Assembly (NCBI RefSeq): GCF_022829405.1
Contig: NZ_JAKSXW010000090.1
Coordinates: 1-64,000, forward strand
Direction: 5' to 3'
Length of the DNA: 64,000 nucleotides
Source: Methylobacterium sp. J-076
GTDB lineage: Bacteria > Pseudomonadota > Alphaproteobacteria > Rhizobiales > Beijerinckiaceae
The translations under genes and the position numbers were made by a program. Below are positions 41,492 to 49,000 of this stretch, piece by piece. The stretch's first letter is position 1, and every line of letters begins with the position of its first letter. The notes beneath the pieces were generated by a model, which did no database searches, was not told the origin of the DNA, and saw only the letters and a program-made list of their open reading frames with translations.

Positions 41492-42394
41492 TTACCGGTC
41501 GAAGCGGAAAAGCTGCAGGGGCGTCCGCCCCAGGACGATCCGGCGCTCGGCCGCGTCCGGAACCCAGGCGTCGAGATCGTGCAGGGCCCCGGCGGGGCTG
41601 GCCGTCGTCTCGAACTGGGTGTGCGGCCAGTCGCTGCCCCAGAGCAGGCGCTCCGCCCCGAAGGCGGCCCGCAGGCGCCCGGCCGCCTCAAGGGCGGTCT
41701 GCCCGCCCGCCTCGCCGCCGCCGTTGCGGTAGGCGCCGGACAGCTTCACCCAGACGCGGCCCCCGGGGCCGAAGCCGAGGAGCGCGGCGAGGCCCGGATC
41801 GGCGAGGCCGAGGGCGGGGTCGATGCGGCCGAAGTGATCGACCACCACGGGCACACCCGCTTCGATCAGCGGCGGCAGGAGGCCGGCGAGCCGCCGGGCC
41901 TCGGCCTGGACCTCGATCTGCCAGCCCAGGTCCCTCACCCGCGCCAGATGGGCCCGCCAGACGGGGGTGGCGAAGGCCGGGTCCGGCCGGCCGATCAGGT
42001 TGAGGCGCAGGCCGACCACGCCGGCCTCGGCCAGGTCGCGCATCGCCCCGGCCTCCGCCTCCGGCGCCAGCACCGCGATGCCCCTCAGCCGCCGGGGCTC
42101 CCGGCGCAGGCCCGAGACCATGTAGCCGTTGTCGGTGCCGAGGAAGCTCGGCTGGATCAGCACCCCGTGGGTCATGCCGTTCCGGTCCAGCATGGCGAGG
42201 TAGTCGGCGATGCTCGCGTCGTAGTCGGGGGCGTAGCGCCGCTCGCCCGCGAGGGTGAGGGCGCGGGTGAAGACGTGGGCGTGGGTGTCCACCCGCGCCG
42301 GGCCGGCCTCGTCCCCGGCCGCGCGGCTCCGGTGGGGCAGGGCGAGGGCGAGGCCGCCCGCGATCATGTCGCGGCAGAAGGTGCGCCGGTTCAT
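41492..42394 (-). CDS. Amidohydrolase-2 family lactonase-like hydrolase with Tat-type signal
   Basis: A 300-residue TIM-barrel hydrolase. The N-terminus has a twin-arginine pattern (NRRTFCRDMIAGGLALALP), suggesting export. The catalytic part begins VDTHAHVFTRA and ends with LLWGSDWPHTQFE, as in 2-pyrone-4,6-dicarboxylate lactonase and sulfomuconolactone hydrolase. The export signal is unusual for that group. It starts 4 bp after the preceding MFS stop, so the two form an operon and the transporter may bring in the same compound or its product. Confidence 0.8.
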   Translation of the reverse strand: MNRRTFCRDMIAGGLALALPHRSRAAGDEAGPARVDTHAHVFTRALTLAGERRYAPDYDASIADYLAMLDRNGMTHGVLIQPSFLGTDNGYMVSGLRREPRRLRGIAVLAPEAEAGAMRDLAEAGVVGLRLNLIGRPDPAFATPVWRAHLARVRDLGWQIEVQAEARRLAGLLPPLIEAGVPVVVDHFGRIDPALGLADPGLAALLGFGPGGRVWVKLSGAYRNGGGEAGGQTALEAAGRLRAAFGAERLLWGSDWPHTQFETTASPAGALHDLDAWVPDAAERRIVLGRTPLQLFRFDR

Positions 42395-42398
42395 CGGA

Positions 42399-43625
42399 TC
42401 AACTCGCGGTATGGGGGCGCAGCGCGCCGCCGCCCTGGCCGGGCAGGAGCGCGACGGCCAGGAGGACGAGCCCGTAGGCGGCGAGGGCGGACAGGCCGAT
42501 CGCCGGGCCGAGCCCGCAGACCTCGCTGAGGAGGCCGACGCCGAGGGGCAGGACGGCCGAGCCGAGGCGGCCGGCATTGTAGCAGAAGCCCATCCCGGTC
42601 CCCCGCAGGCCGGTGGGGAAGAGTTCGCTGAACAGGGCCGCGAGGCTCGCCGGGATTCCGGCCGCGCAGAAACCGAGGGGGGCGCCGAGGAGGAGGAGCA
42701 CCGTGCCGTCCACCGGCACCAGCAGGTAGAGGACCACCAACGCCATGCAGGATGCGGCGAACAGCGCCACCGTCTGCCGGCGGCCGAGGCGGTCCACGAG
42801 GCCGCCGGCCGCGAGGCAGCCGAGGCCGAAGGCGGCGATGATGACCGCGAGGGAGAGGCCGGTGCCGAGGACCGAGGTGCCGCGCTCGAGGCTGAGATAG
42901 GCCGGCAGCCACGTGAACAGGGCGTGGAAGCCGCCATGGGCCCCCAGGCCGAGCAGCGTCCCGATCACCGTGGCCCGTCGCAGGCCGGGCGAGAAGATCG
43001 CGAACGGGCGCGCCGGCGCAGGGATGGCCGCCGACCTGTGCGGCTCCGGGACCGAGCGGCGGATGAACAGGACGAGGAGGGCCGGGGCGAGGCCGAAGGC
43101 GAACAGGACGCGCCACGCGGTCTCCTGCCCCAGGATGGAGAAGGCCGCCGTCGAGAGCAGCAGGGCGCCGCCCCAGCCGATCGCCCAGCCGCCCTGCACC
43201 GCCCCGAGCGCCCGGCCGCGGTGGCCGGGCCGGATCGCCTCCGCCATCAGGACGGCCCCGGCCGCCCACTCGGCGCCGAAGCCGAGCCCCTGGAGCGCCT
43301 TGAGGGCGAGGAGCTGGGGGAAGCTCTGCGCGAAGGCCGCCAGGAAGGTGAACGCCGCGAACCAGAGCACCGTGGCCTGCAGCGCCCGGACCCGGCCGAT
43401 CCGGTCCGCCAGGACGCCGCCGGCCCAGCCCCCGAGGGCCGCCGTGCACAGGGTGACCGTGCCGATGAGCCCCGCATCCGCGCGGCTCAGCCCGAAGGTG
43501 GCGATGAGGGCGGGGATCGCGAGGCTGAACATCTGCACGTCCAGGGCGTCGAGCGACCATCCGCCCAGACAGGCCCAGAAGGTGCGACGCTCGGCCGGAC
43601 CGATCTCACGGTACCAGCGGAACAC
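42399..43625 (-). CDS. MFS transporter, aromatic-acid:H+ symporter (AAHS) type
   Basis: A 408-residue transporter with WSLDALDVQMFSLAIPALIATFGLSRADAGLIGTVTL and GVLADRIGRVRALQ near the N-terminus, and GGLVDRLGRRQTVALF in the second half, resembling benzoate/protocatechuate-type symporters. It starts at GTG 43625 behind GGAGGAAA. It leads an operon with the lactonase-like gene; the GntR gene lies immediately upstream. Confidence 0.85.
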   Translation of the reverse strand: MFRWYREIGPAERRTFWACLGGWSLDALDVQMFSLAIPALIATFGLSRADAGLIGTVTLCTAALGGWAGGVLADRIGRVRALQATVLWFAAFTFLAAFAQSFPQLLALKALQGLGFGAEWAAGAVLMAEAIRPGHRGRALGAVQGGWAIGWGGALLLSTAAFSILGQETAWRVLFAFGLAPALLVLFIRRSVPEPHRSAAIPAPARPFAIFSPGLRRATVIGTLLGLGAHGGFHALFTWLPAYLSLERGTSVLGTGLSLAVIIAAFGLGCLAAGGLVDRLGRRQTVALFAASCMALVVLYLLVPVDGTVLLLLGAPLGFCAAGIPASLAALFSELFPTGLRGTGMGFCYNAGRLGSAVLPLGVGLLSEVCGLGPAIGLSALAAYGLVLLAVALLPGQGGGALRPHTAS

Positions 43626-43712
43626 GGGCTTTCCTCCGTCCCCTTAAGAGGACTAGTCATTTATATGAATAAGGGAGCACGATCCGGCCCAGGCGTCAAG
43701 GCGCGGAGGCCC

Positions 43713-44453
43713 TCACCGGATGTCGATGCGGTAACGGAAGTCGGTGGCGGCGCCGCGGGTCAGGCGCCATTCGACGGGGCGGTTGTCGAAGCCGAAGGCG
43801 AGGCGCTCGATGACGACCACCGGGGCGCCCTCCGCCATGCCCAGGCCCTCCGCGTCGGCGGCGTTCGCCGCGCCGACCGTCAGCGTCTCCTCCGCCCGGG
43901 CGACGATCTCGCCGCACAGGCGTTCGTAGGCCGGGTAGAGCAGGTCGCCGATCTCCGTCAGGGGTGCCTCCAGCAGGGCCGCGAACCGCGCCGCGGGGAG
44001 CCAGATCTCCTCGGACAGGATGGGGCGTCCGTCCAGGAGGCGGCTTCGCATCAGGTGGACCGCCTCGGCCCGGGCCCCCAGGCCCAGGGCCTCGCGCACC
44101 GGCCCGGGGGCGGGCCGCGCCTCCCGCAGCAGGATCCGCCCCTCGGGGACGGCCTGGGTCCCGTCCGGGCCGAGGTGCCGGAAGAACCGGAACAGGGACC
44201 GGTCGAAGCGCGGCCGCCGCACGAAGGTGCCGCGGCCCTGCTGCCGCTCCACTAGGCCGTCGGCGACGAGGGCGTCGATCGCCTTGCGCACCGTGCCCAC
44301 CGCCACGCGATGCGTCGCCGCCAGCTCCGCCTCGGTGGGGATCGGCTCGCCCGACCGCCACGCCTTGCGGGCGATCTGGGAGGCGATCTCGTCCCTCAGC
44401 CGCTGATAGAGCGGCAGGCGGAGGTCGGGCTCGGGGGCAGGGCGGGGATTCAT
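43713..44453 (-). CDS. GntR/HutC-family regulator
   Basis: A 246-residue regulator with an N-terminal winged helix (LYQRLRDEIASQIARKAWRSGEPIPTEAELAATHRVAVGTVRKAIDALVADGLVERQQGRGTFV) and a UTRA effector domain (LMRSRLLDGRPILSEEIWLP). HutC-type members sense small metabolites. It lies 87 bp upstream of the AAHS transporter on the same strand, so the transporter/lactonase operon is the likely target; purine-catabolism control is the alternative. Confidence 0.88.
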   Translation of the reverse strand: MNPRPAPEPDLRLPLYQRLRDEIASQIARKAWRSGEPIPTEAELAATHRVAVGTVRKAIDALVADGLVERQQGRGTFVRRPRFDRSLFRFFRHLGPDGTQAVPEGRILLREARPAPGPVREALGLGARAEAVHLMRSRLLDGRPILSEEIWLPAARFAALLEAPLTEIGDLLYPAYERLCGEIVARAEETLTVGAANAADAEGLGMAEGAPVVVIERLAFGFDNRPVEWRLTRGAATDFRYRIDIR

Positions 44454-44565
44454 GTGGATGACTGTATGAGGACCGCCCCGTTCCGCCAATGGGGCGGCCG
44501 GCGAAATCCACCGCGCCCCCCGGTCGGGACCGGCGCCCCGCGGCGGGCGGGGGCGGCCCGCCCGG

Positions 44566-45075
44566 TCAGCCCTCGACCAGGGCCTCCAGGCGCAGGGCCG
44601 CGATCCGCCCGACCTGTCGCAGGGCCTCGGCCTCCTCCGCCTCTGGCCCGTTCCGGAGGCGCGCCTCCAGGCGGGCGAGGATCGCGTCCCGGTCGAGGCC
44701 CCGGACGGCGATGATGAACGGGAAGCCGAAGCGATCCGCATAGGCCCGGTTGAGCGCCTGCAGCCGCTCCACGGATGCGGCGGGGGCGTCGAGGAGGCCG
44801 CTGCCGCTTTGCTCGCTCTTCGAGTGCGCGGTGAGGTCGCCCTGGATCGCGGCGCGCCCGGCGAGCTCCGGATGGGCGCGCAGCAGGGCGAGCCGCCGCC
44901 CCCGGTCCGCGCCGGCCACCGCCGCCTCCATCGCGGCGTGCAGATCCGCCCGGGTGGCGAAGGGCCGGCGCCCGGCCGCGGCCTCGGCGACCCAGGGCGA
45001 GTGCTCGTAGACCTCGCCGAGGAGGGACACGAACGCGTCCTGGGGCAACCCGTTCAGTGCGGCGATGGCGATCAT
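44566..45075 (-). CDS. uraD: OHCU decarboxylase
   Basis: A 169-residue enzyme that decarboxylates 2-oxo-4-hydroxy-4-carboxy-5-ureidoimidazoline to S-allantoin, the last step of urate breakdown. It has the family core HPELAGRAAIQGDLTAHSKSEQSGSGL and RFGFPFIIAVRG. It is divergent from hiuH, which makes its substrate. Confidence 0.92.
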   Translation of the reverse strand: MIAIAALNGLPQDAFVSLLGEVYEHSPWVAEAAAGRRPFATRADLHAAMEAAVAGADRGRRLALLRAHPELAGRAAIQGDLTAHSKSEQSGSGLLDAPAASVERLQALNRAYADRFGFPFIIAVRGLDRDAILARLEARLRNGPEAEEAEALRQVGRIAALRLEALVEG

Positions 45076-45122
45076 GGCGGTCGTCCCCTCGTCTGCGGCG
45101 GGATGGTGGGCCGCCCGGGCGC

Positions 45123-45230
45123 TCACCGCGGGGCCAGCCGCCGGGCGGGCGCGTCCCGCGCCCCGGGCGGCATGTCGGTGACGTTGTGCGGCGGCATCGC
45201 GTGGGTCAAGACGGCCGGGCCGCGGATGGC
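45123..45230 (-). pseudogene. Possible remnant of the urate hydroxylase PuuD C-terminus
   Basis: Between uraD and hiuH, the minus strand encodes a short segment reading AVLTHAMPPHNVTDMP then a stop. This resembles the last residues of the cytochrome c tail of PuuD, whose typical ending is AMPLGNVTGMT. No haem motif or membrane part is left in frame. Resemblance is from memory and the stretch is short. The rest of the 381-bp gap up to 45456 has no gene I can support. Confidence 0.3.
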
Positions 45231-45456
45231 CGGGCCGAAGCGCGCGACATGGGCGCGGCTGTCGCGGCGCACGCCCCCCCGGGCGGGCGGGGTCGTCCTG
45301 CGAGGAACGCTGCCGCGCCGGCCTGCCCCCGGCGGGGCCTCCCCTTTTCCGGTTGCGCGGGGGGAGGGCCGCGTGCTCGTCTCCGGCGTCCCGGTCGCCC
45401 CCCGCCCCAGCGGCCGGCGGGGCCCGCGGGCGCCCGAATCCCGGAGGATCGTCGCC

Positions 45457-45822
45457 ATGGGCCATCTCTCGACACACGTCCTCGACACCGCATCGGGCCG
45501 GCCCGCCGCCGGGGTCGCCATCGAGCTGCGCCGCCTCGCCGCCGACGGGACGGCGGAGCCCGTCGCCTTCGCACGCACCAATGCCGACGGCCGCACCGAC
45601 GGCCCCCTGCTCGAGGGAACCGCCCTGACTGCCGGCACCTACGAGCTGCTGTTCCATGTCGGCGCCTACTTCGCGGGGGCGGACAAGGCGGTGGGGGAGG
45701 GGGCGGAGCCGCCGTTCCTCGATGTCGTCCCCGTCCGGTTCGGTGTGTCCGATCCGGGCGGGCGCTACCACGTCCCCCTGGTCGTCACCCCGTGGAGCTA
45801 CGCGACCTACCGCGGCAGCTGA
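45457..45822 (+). CDS. hiuH: 5-hydroxyisourate hydrolase
   Basis: A 121-residue transthyretin-like enzyme that hydrolyses 5-hydroxyisourate to OHCU. It has the N-terminal LSTHVLDTASGRPAAGV, a central arginine in ARTNADGRTDGPL and the diagnostic C-terminal tetrapeptide YRGS. No signal peptide is seen, so it is cytosolic. It starts at ATG 45457 behind GGAGG. It works with UraD in urate catabolism; a urate oxidase gene is not intact in the window. Confidence 0.95.
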   Translation: MGHLSTHVLDTASGRPAAGVAIELRRLAADGTAEPVAFARTNADGRTDGPLLEGTALTAGTYELLFHVGAYFAGADKAVGEGAEPPFLDVVPVRFGVSDPGGRYHVPLVVTPWSYATYRGS

Positions 45823-45910
45823 GGCCACCCCCGGCGCGGCCCCCACCACCGTTCTGGACGAGCGGGAGGCGACGCGCCAGAATCGACGGATCGCGGAGGA
45901 ATCGCCCCTG

Positions 45911-46852
45911 ATGGAACGCCTGAGCCAGCTCCGCGGCGTCGTGCCGATCGCGCCCACCCCCTTCCACGAGGACGGCCGGGTCGACGAGGCGTCGCTCGAC
46001 CGGATGACGGACTATTTCGTCGGGGCCGGCGTGGACGGCCTCACGATCCTCGGGCAGCTCGGGGAGGCACCCAAGCTCGACCACGCGGAGGGCGTCGCGA
46101 TCGCTCGGCGGGTGATCGGCCGGACGGCGCTTCCGGTGATCGTCGGGGTGTCGGCGCCGGGCTTCGCCGCCATGCGCGCGCTGACGCGGGAGGTCATGGA
46201 GATCGGCGCGGCCGGGGTGATGATCGCCCCGCCGAACACCCTGCGCACCGACGATCAGGTGGTCGCCTACTTCCGCAACGCCGCCGAGGCCATCGGCCCG
46301 GACGTGCCGTTCGTCCTGCAGGACTACCCGCTGACCTTCTCCGTCCAGATGACCCCGGCGGTGATCCGGCGGATCGTCACCGAGATCCCGTCCTGCGCGA
46401 TGCTGAAGCACGAGGACTGGCCGGGCCTGGAGAAGATCTCGGCGCTGCGGGGGTTCGAGCGGGACGGCACGATGCGCCGCATCGGCATCCTCGTCGGCAA
46501 CGGCGGCCTCTTCCTCGATTTCGAGGTGGAGCGCGGCGCGGACGGCGCCAACACCGGCTACGCCTTCCCGGAGATGCTGGTCGATGTCGTGCGCCTCGCG
46601 GCGGCGGGCGAGCGCGGCGCCGCGCACGATCTCTTCGACGCGCATCTGCCGTACCTGCGCTACGAGCAGCAGCAGGGCCCCCTCGGCCTGGCCGTGCGCA
46701 AATACGTCTTCCGGCGACGGGGCATCTTCACCTCGGACGCGCAGCGCAAGCCGTCGCAGGCGCTCACCGCCACCGCGCGGAACGAAGTCGAGTACCTGCT
46801 GGAGCGCCTCGGCCGGGTGGATCCTCGGGCGGTCGGGCCGGCGCGGTTCTGA
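45911..46852 (+). CDS. Dihydrodipicolinate synthase/NAL-family aldolase or dehydratase
   Basis: A 313-residue TIM-barrel lyase with PTPFHEDGRVDEASLDRM at the N-terminus, GQLGEAPKL where DapA has GTTGE, and the Schiff-base lysine in CAMLKHEDWPG. The altered GTTGE motif and extra C-terminal length argue against true DapA. The family splits or dehydrates 2-oxo acids; substrate unknown. It follows hiuH by 88 bp but a shared pathway is not evident. Confidence 0.8.
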   Translation: MERLSQLRGVVPIAPTPFHEDGRVDEASLDRMTDYFVGAGVDGLTILGQLGEAPKLDHAEGVAIARRVIGRTALPVIVGVSAPGFAAMRALTREVMEIGAAGVMIAPPNTLRTDDQVVAYFRNAAEAIGPDVPFVLQDYPLTFSVQMTPAVIRRIVTEIPSCAMLKHEDWPGLEKISALRGFERDGTMRRIGILVGNGGLFLDFEVERGADGANTGYAFPEMLVDVVRLAAAGERGAAHDLFDAHLPYLRYEQQQGPLGLAVRKYVFRRRGIFTSDAQRKPSQALTATARNEVEYLLERLGRVDPRAVGPARF

Positions 46853-48024
46853 AGGTCCCGCCGGACGGTCGTTGTCCCGAGAGCGGCCCCGATCGGACGG
46901 GGGGCAGGCCCTCCTCTCCCCGCCCGCGGGCGGGGGCCGGATCGGCGATGGCGCGGCCCGAGCCATCCGCGACGCGCCGACATCCCGAGACGCCGCGATC
47001 GGTCGACGTCGGCACGCAGCGTAGACCGCCTGCCCCCGGGGACGGGCACGTGCGTCACCGCGGCGTGGCGCCGGCACCGCCGCAGGGGCAGCGAACGCTC
47101 GGGTGCAATCAGATCAGCGACTTGCGCGAAATTTTGGCTGGGGCGCCAGGATTCTCACCCAGCACGAACACGGCCATTCATTCAGTACAAGTCATTGATT
47201 TTACACGCGCTTTAGCTTAGTGCGAACAGGCAGTTGATACGATCCTGCGCCCAGTGCCAAGGGCGCATTCCGCTGCTCCACAAGGGATCGTAGTGATCCG
47301 AAACTCGGAGGAATGGACGCTCGCTTTAAGCCTCGGATATGAACGAGTCTTCGTCGGCAAAGCGCCATGAGCTGACATCAGGTGCCTGCCCGAAAGCAGA
47401 CGCGTCTAGCTAAGGTCGCCTAACCGCTTCCGAGGGGACCCGACGCGGAGGGCAAAGGGAGCGGTTCAGACCCGCCGGAATGCTCAAGGAAGCTCTCGAC
47501 TGGCACTGACCGGGGGGTTGCGGGGCGGAGCCCAGCAGAAGGGCGCGCAGAGACTTCAGCTCGTCGGTAGAGGAAAGCTTTCAGGGGGAGGATGGTAACG
47601 GTCAACATACTGGTCTCCTTTGGTTTTGGGGGCATGCGTTGTGCATGGCCCCTGGCCATCGCCGAGGCCGGGTAAGGGGTGCAAGAAGAAAATCGGAGGG
47701 GATCGCCCGCTCTGCAGCTAGCGCAGCGAGTGAAGAGCCGGGAGGCCGATTTTGTTCTTGCGGGGGTGTTGGGGCGGAGCCCTGCCATCCCCGACCAGAG
47801 AAACAACCTGTCGCGCCAGCGACGCTCCCGCCTCAGCGTAAGGGATCGTTACCTTCGGCCGAGACGCGCAGCGGCTTGGTGCGCGCAACGCATAGAGCCC
47901 GGTCCGGCCTAGCCGGATGCGTACTCGAAAGATTGGCTCTCAATGTCCCGTCGATCACCTGCGTGGCAGAAGCGACAGCCTGCTACGAATGGCACACGGG
48001 CCGTGAACCGCTTATATCGGGGGA
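46853..48024. other. 1.2-kb gene-poor leader of the low-GC island
   Basis: From about 47.1 kb GC falls noticeably. No gene of normal size is supported. Two dispersed copies of a short element containing GGGGCGGAGCCC occur at 47523-47534 and 47771-47782. One small minus-strand frame (47420-47608) has a good ribosome site. No tRNA was recognised as an integration site. Confidence 0.5.
47420..47608 (-). CDS. Possible 62-residue peptide
   Basis: The frame MLTVTILPLKAFLYRRAEVS is preceded by AAGGAGACC at ideal spacing, which is the only reason to list it. The C-terminal half (GLRPATPRS onward) overlaps the dispersed GGGGCGGAGCCC element and is Pro/Ser-rich. No family recognised; it may be non-coding. 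Confidence 0.25.
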   Translation of the reverse strand: MLTVTILPLKAFLYRRAEVSARPSAGLRPATPRSVPVESFLEHSGGSEPLPLPSASGPLGSG

Positions 48025-48897
48025 ATGGTTCAGACCGTCACCGAAGCTTTTCCTCCATTGCCGCTGACGGAGGTCGTCGATCTTGTAAATGACTTTGGTG
48101 GAATGACCTTAGCCGAGAAACAAGCGTCGATTGAACGCTTGGTTCGGGTGCATCCGACGCTAAATATGGAATGGGGACCGGGTTGGCGTTATAGGCGGTG
48201 CCGCAAGCTCGATCCTGGTGTCGTTCCTACCCATGTCGATGAGTTGATTTGGCGTAAGGGTGTACCTGCCCAGCTTGGACGAGCGAATCCCGAGGGCTAC
48301 GAGGTTCTGTACCTCGCGGACCGGCGCGACACGGCGCTAAACGAGGCTCGCATAGCGCGAGATCCGGCGGTGCTGGCCGAGTTCGTCATTCAGGCTAGCA
48401 AAAGTATTCGTGTGGCTCCGATTGGTGAGTTTGCGCAAGTGCAGCGGACAGGACGCGGGCTTCTGGCCGGCGAAGCCTCCGCGGCCTTGTCGAATTTTCT
48501 TAACAGCTGCTCCTTACCCGAAGCTCAGTCCTTTCTAATTGCGGACGCATTTCTGCTCGATTGTCTAGTCGGCCACGATGACTATGCGATCTCGTCGCAT
48601 GTAGCATTGTGCGTATTTAATAAAAACCCAAATGTCAGCGCCATAGCCTACCCCAGCCGGCGTCAAGACGGAGCGATCAACTTCGCAGTAAGAGTTGAAG
48701 GATTTTGGGATTCGTGGGCGTTGGCGTCAGTCAGCTATGGCACGGCCCGCCACTTAGCGATGGGCTATTACGATCTGCCTATCGCAAAGGCGGTCGATGA
48801 AGTCTACGGTGATGGCCGGCTTCGCTGGCGCGACATGCCGGGCGGGCGGGAAATGTTACTGTTAGGGTCGCCGTTCATCGCTTCCGTCGCTACTTGA
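48025..48897 (+). CDS. RES-domain protein (putative NAD-degrading effector)
   Basis: A 290-residue protein whose RES core starts near residue 50. Candidate RES residues are R55/R57 (WRYRRCR), E107 (LYLADRRDTALNEAR) and S211 (IAYPSRRQDGAINF), in the spacing and contexts of the family. Known: RES proteins such as MbcT break NAD+ and are toxins of type II modules with a MbcA/Xre antitoxin. No such antitoxin is adjacent. Instead an ATPase-nuclease gene starts 103 bp downstream on the same strand. An N-terminal extension of about 50 residues precedes the core. Inferred role: abortive-infection effector released or triggered by the neighbour. GC is lower than the chromosomal genes upstream. Confidence 0.75.
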   Translation: MVQTVTEAFPPLPLTEVVDLVNDFGGMTLAEKQASIERLVRVHPTLNMEWGPGWRYRRCRKLDPGVVPTHVDELIWRKGVPAQLGRANPEGYEVLYLADRRDTALNEARIARDPAVLAEFVIQASKSIRVAPIGEFAQVQRTGRGLLAGEASAALSNFLNSCSLPEAQSFLIADAFLLDCLVGHDDYAISSHVALCVFNKNPNVSAIAYPSRRQDGAINFAVRVEGFWDSWALASVSYGTARHLAMGYYDLPIAKAVDEVYGDGRLRWRDMPGGREMLLLGSPFIASVAT

Positions 48898-49000
48898 TAT
48901 ATTTTGTGGTTTTCGACGATGCATCAACGATTATCGATCGGATTCTATAACCGAAAATTTTGGCTGAATTGTCGGCAACAGGGCTAATACTAAAGAAAAA

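Noticed and set aside
47639..48067. 142-residue plus-strand frame before the RES gene
   Set aside because: No protein-like pattern, overlaps the RES start out of frame, and has no ribosome site.
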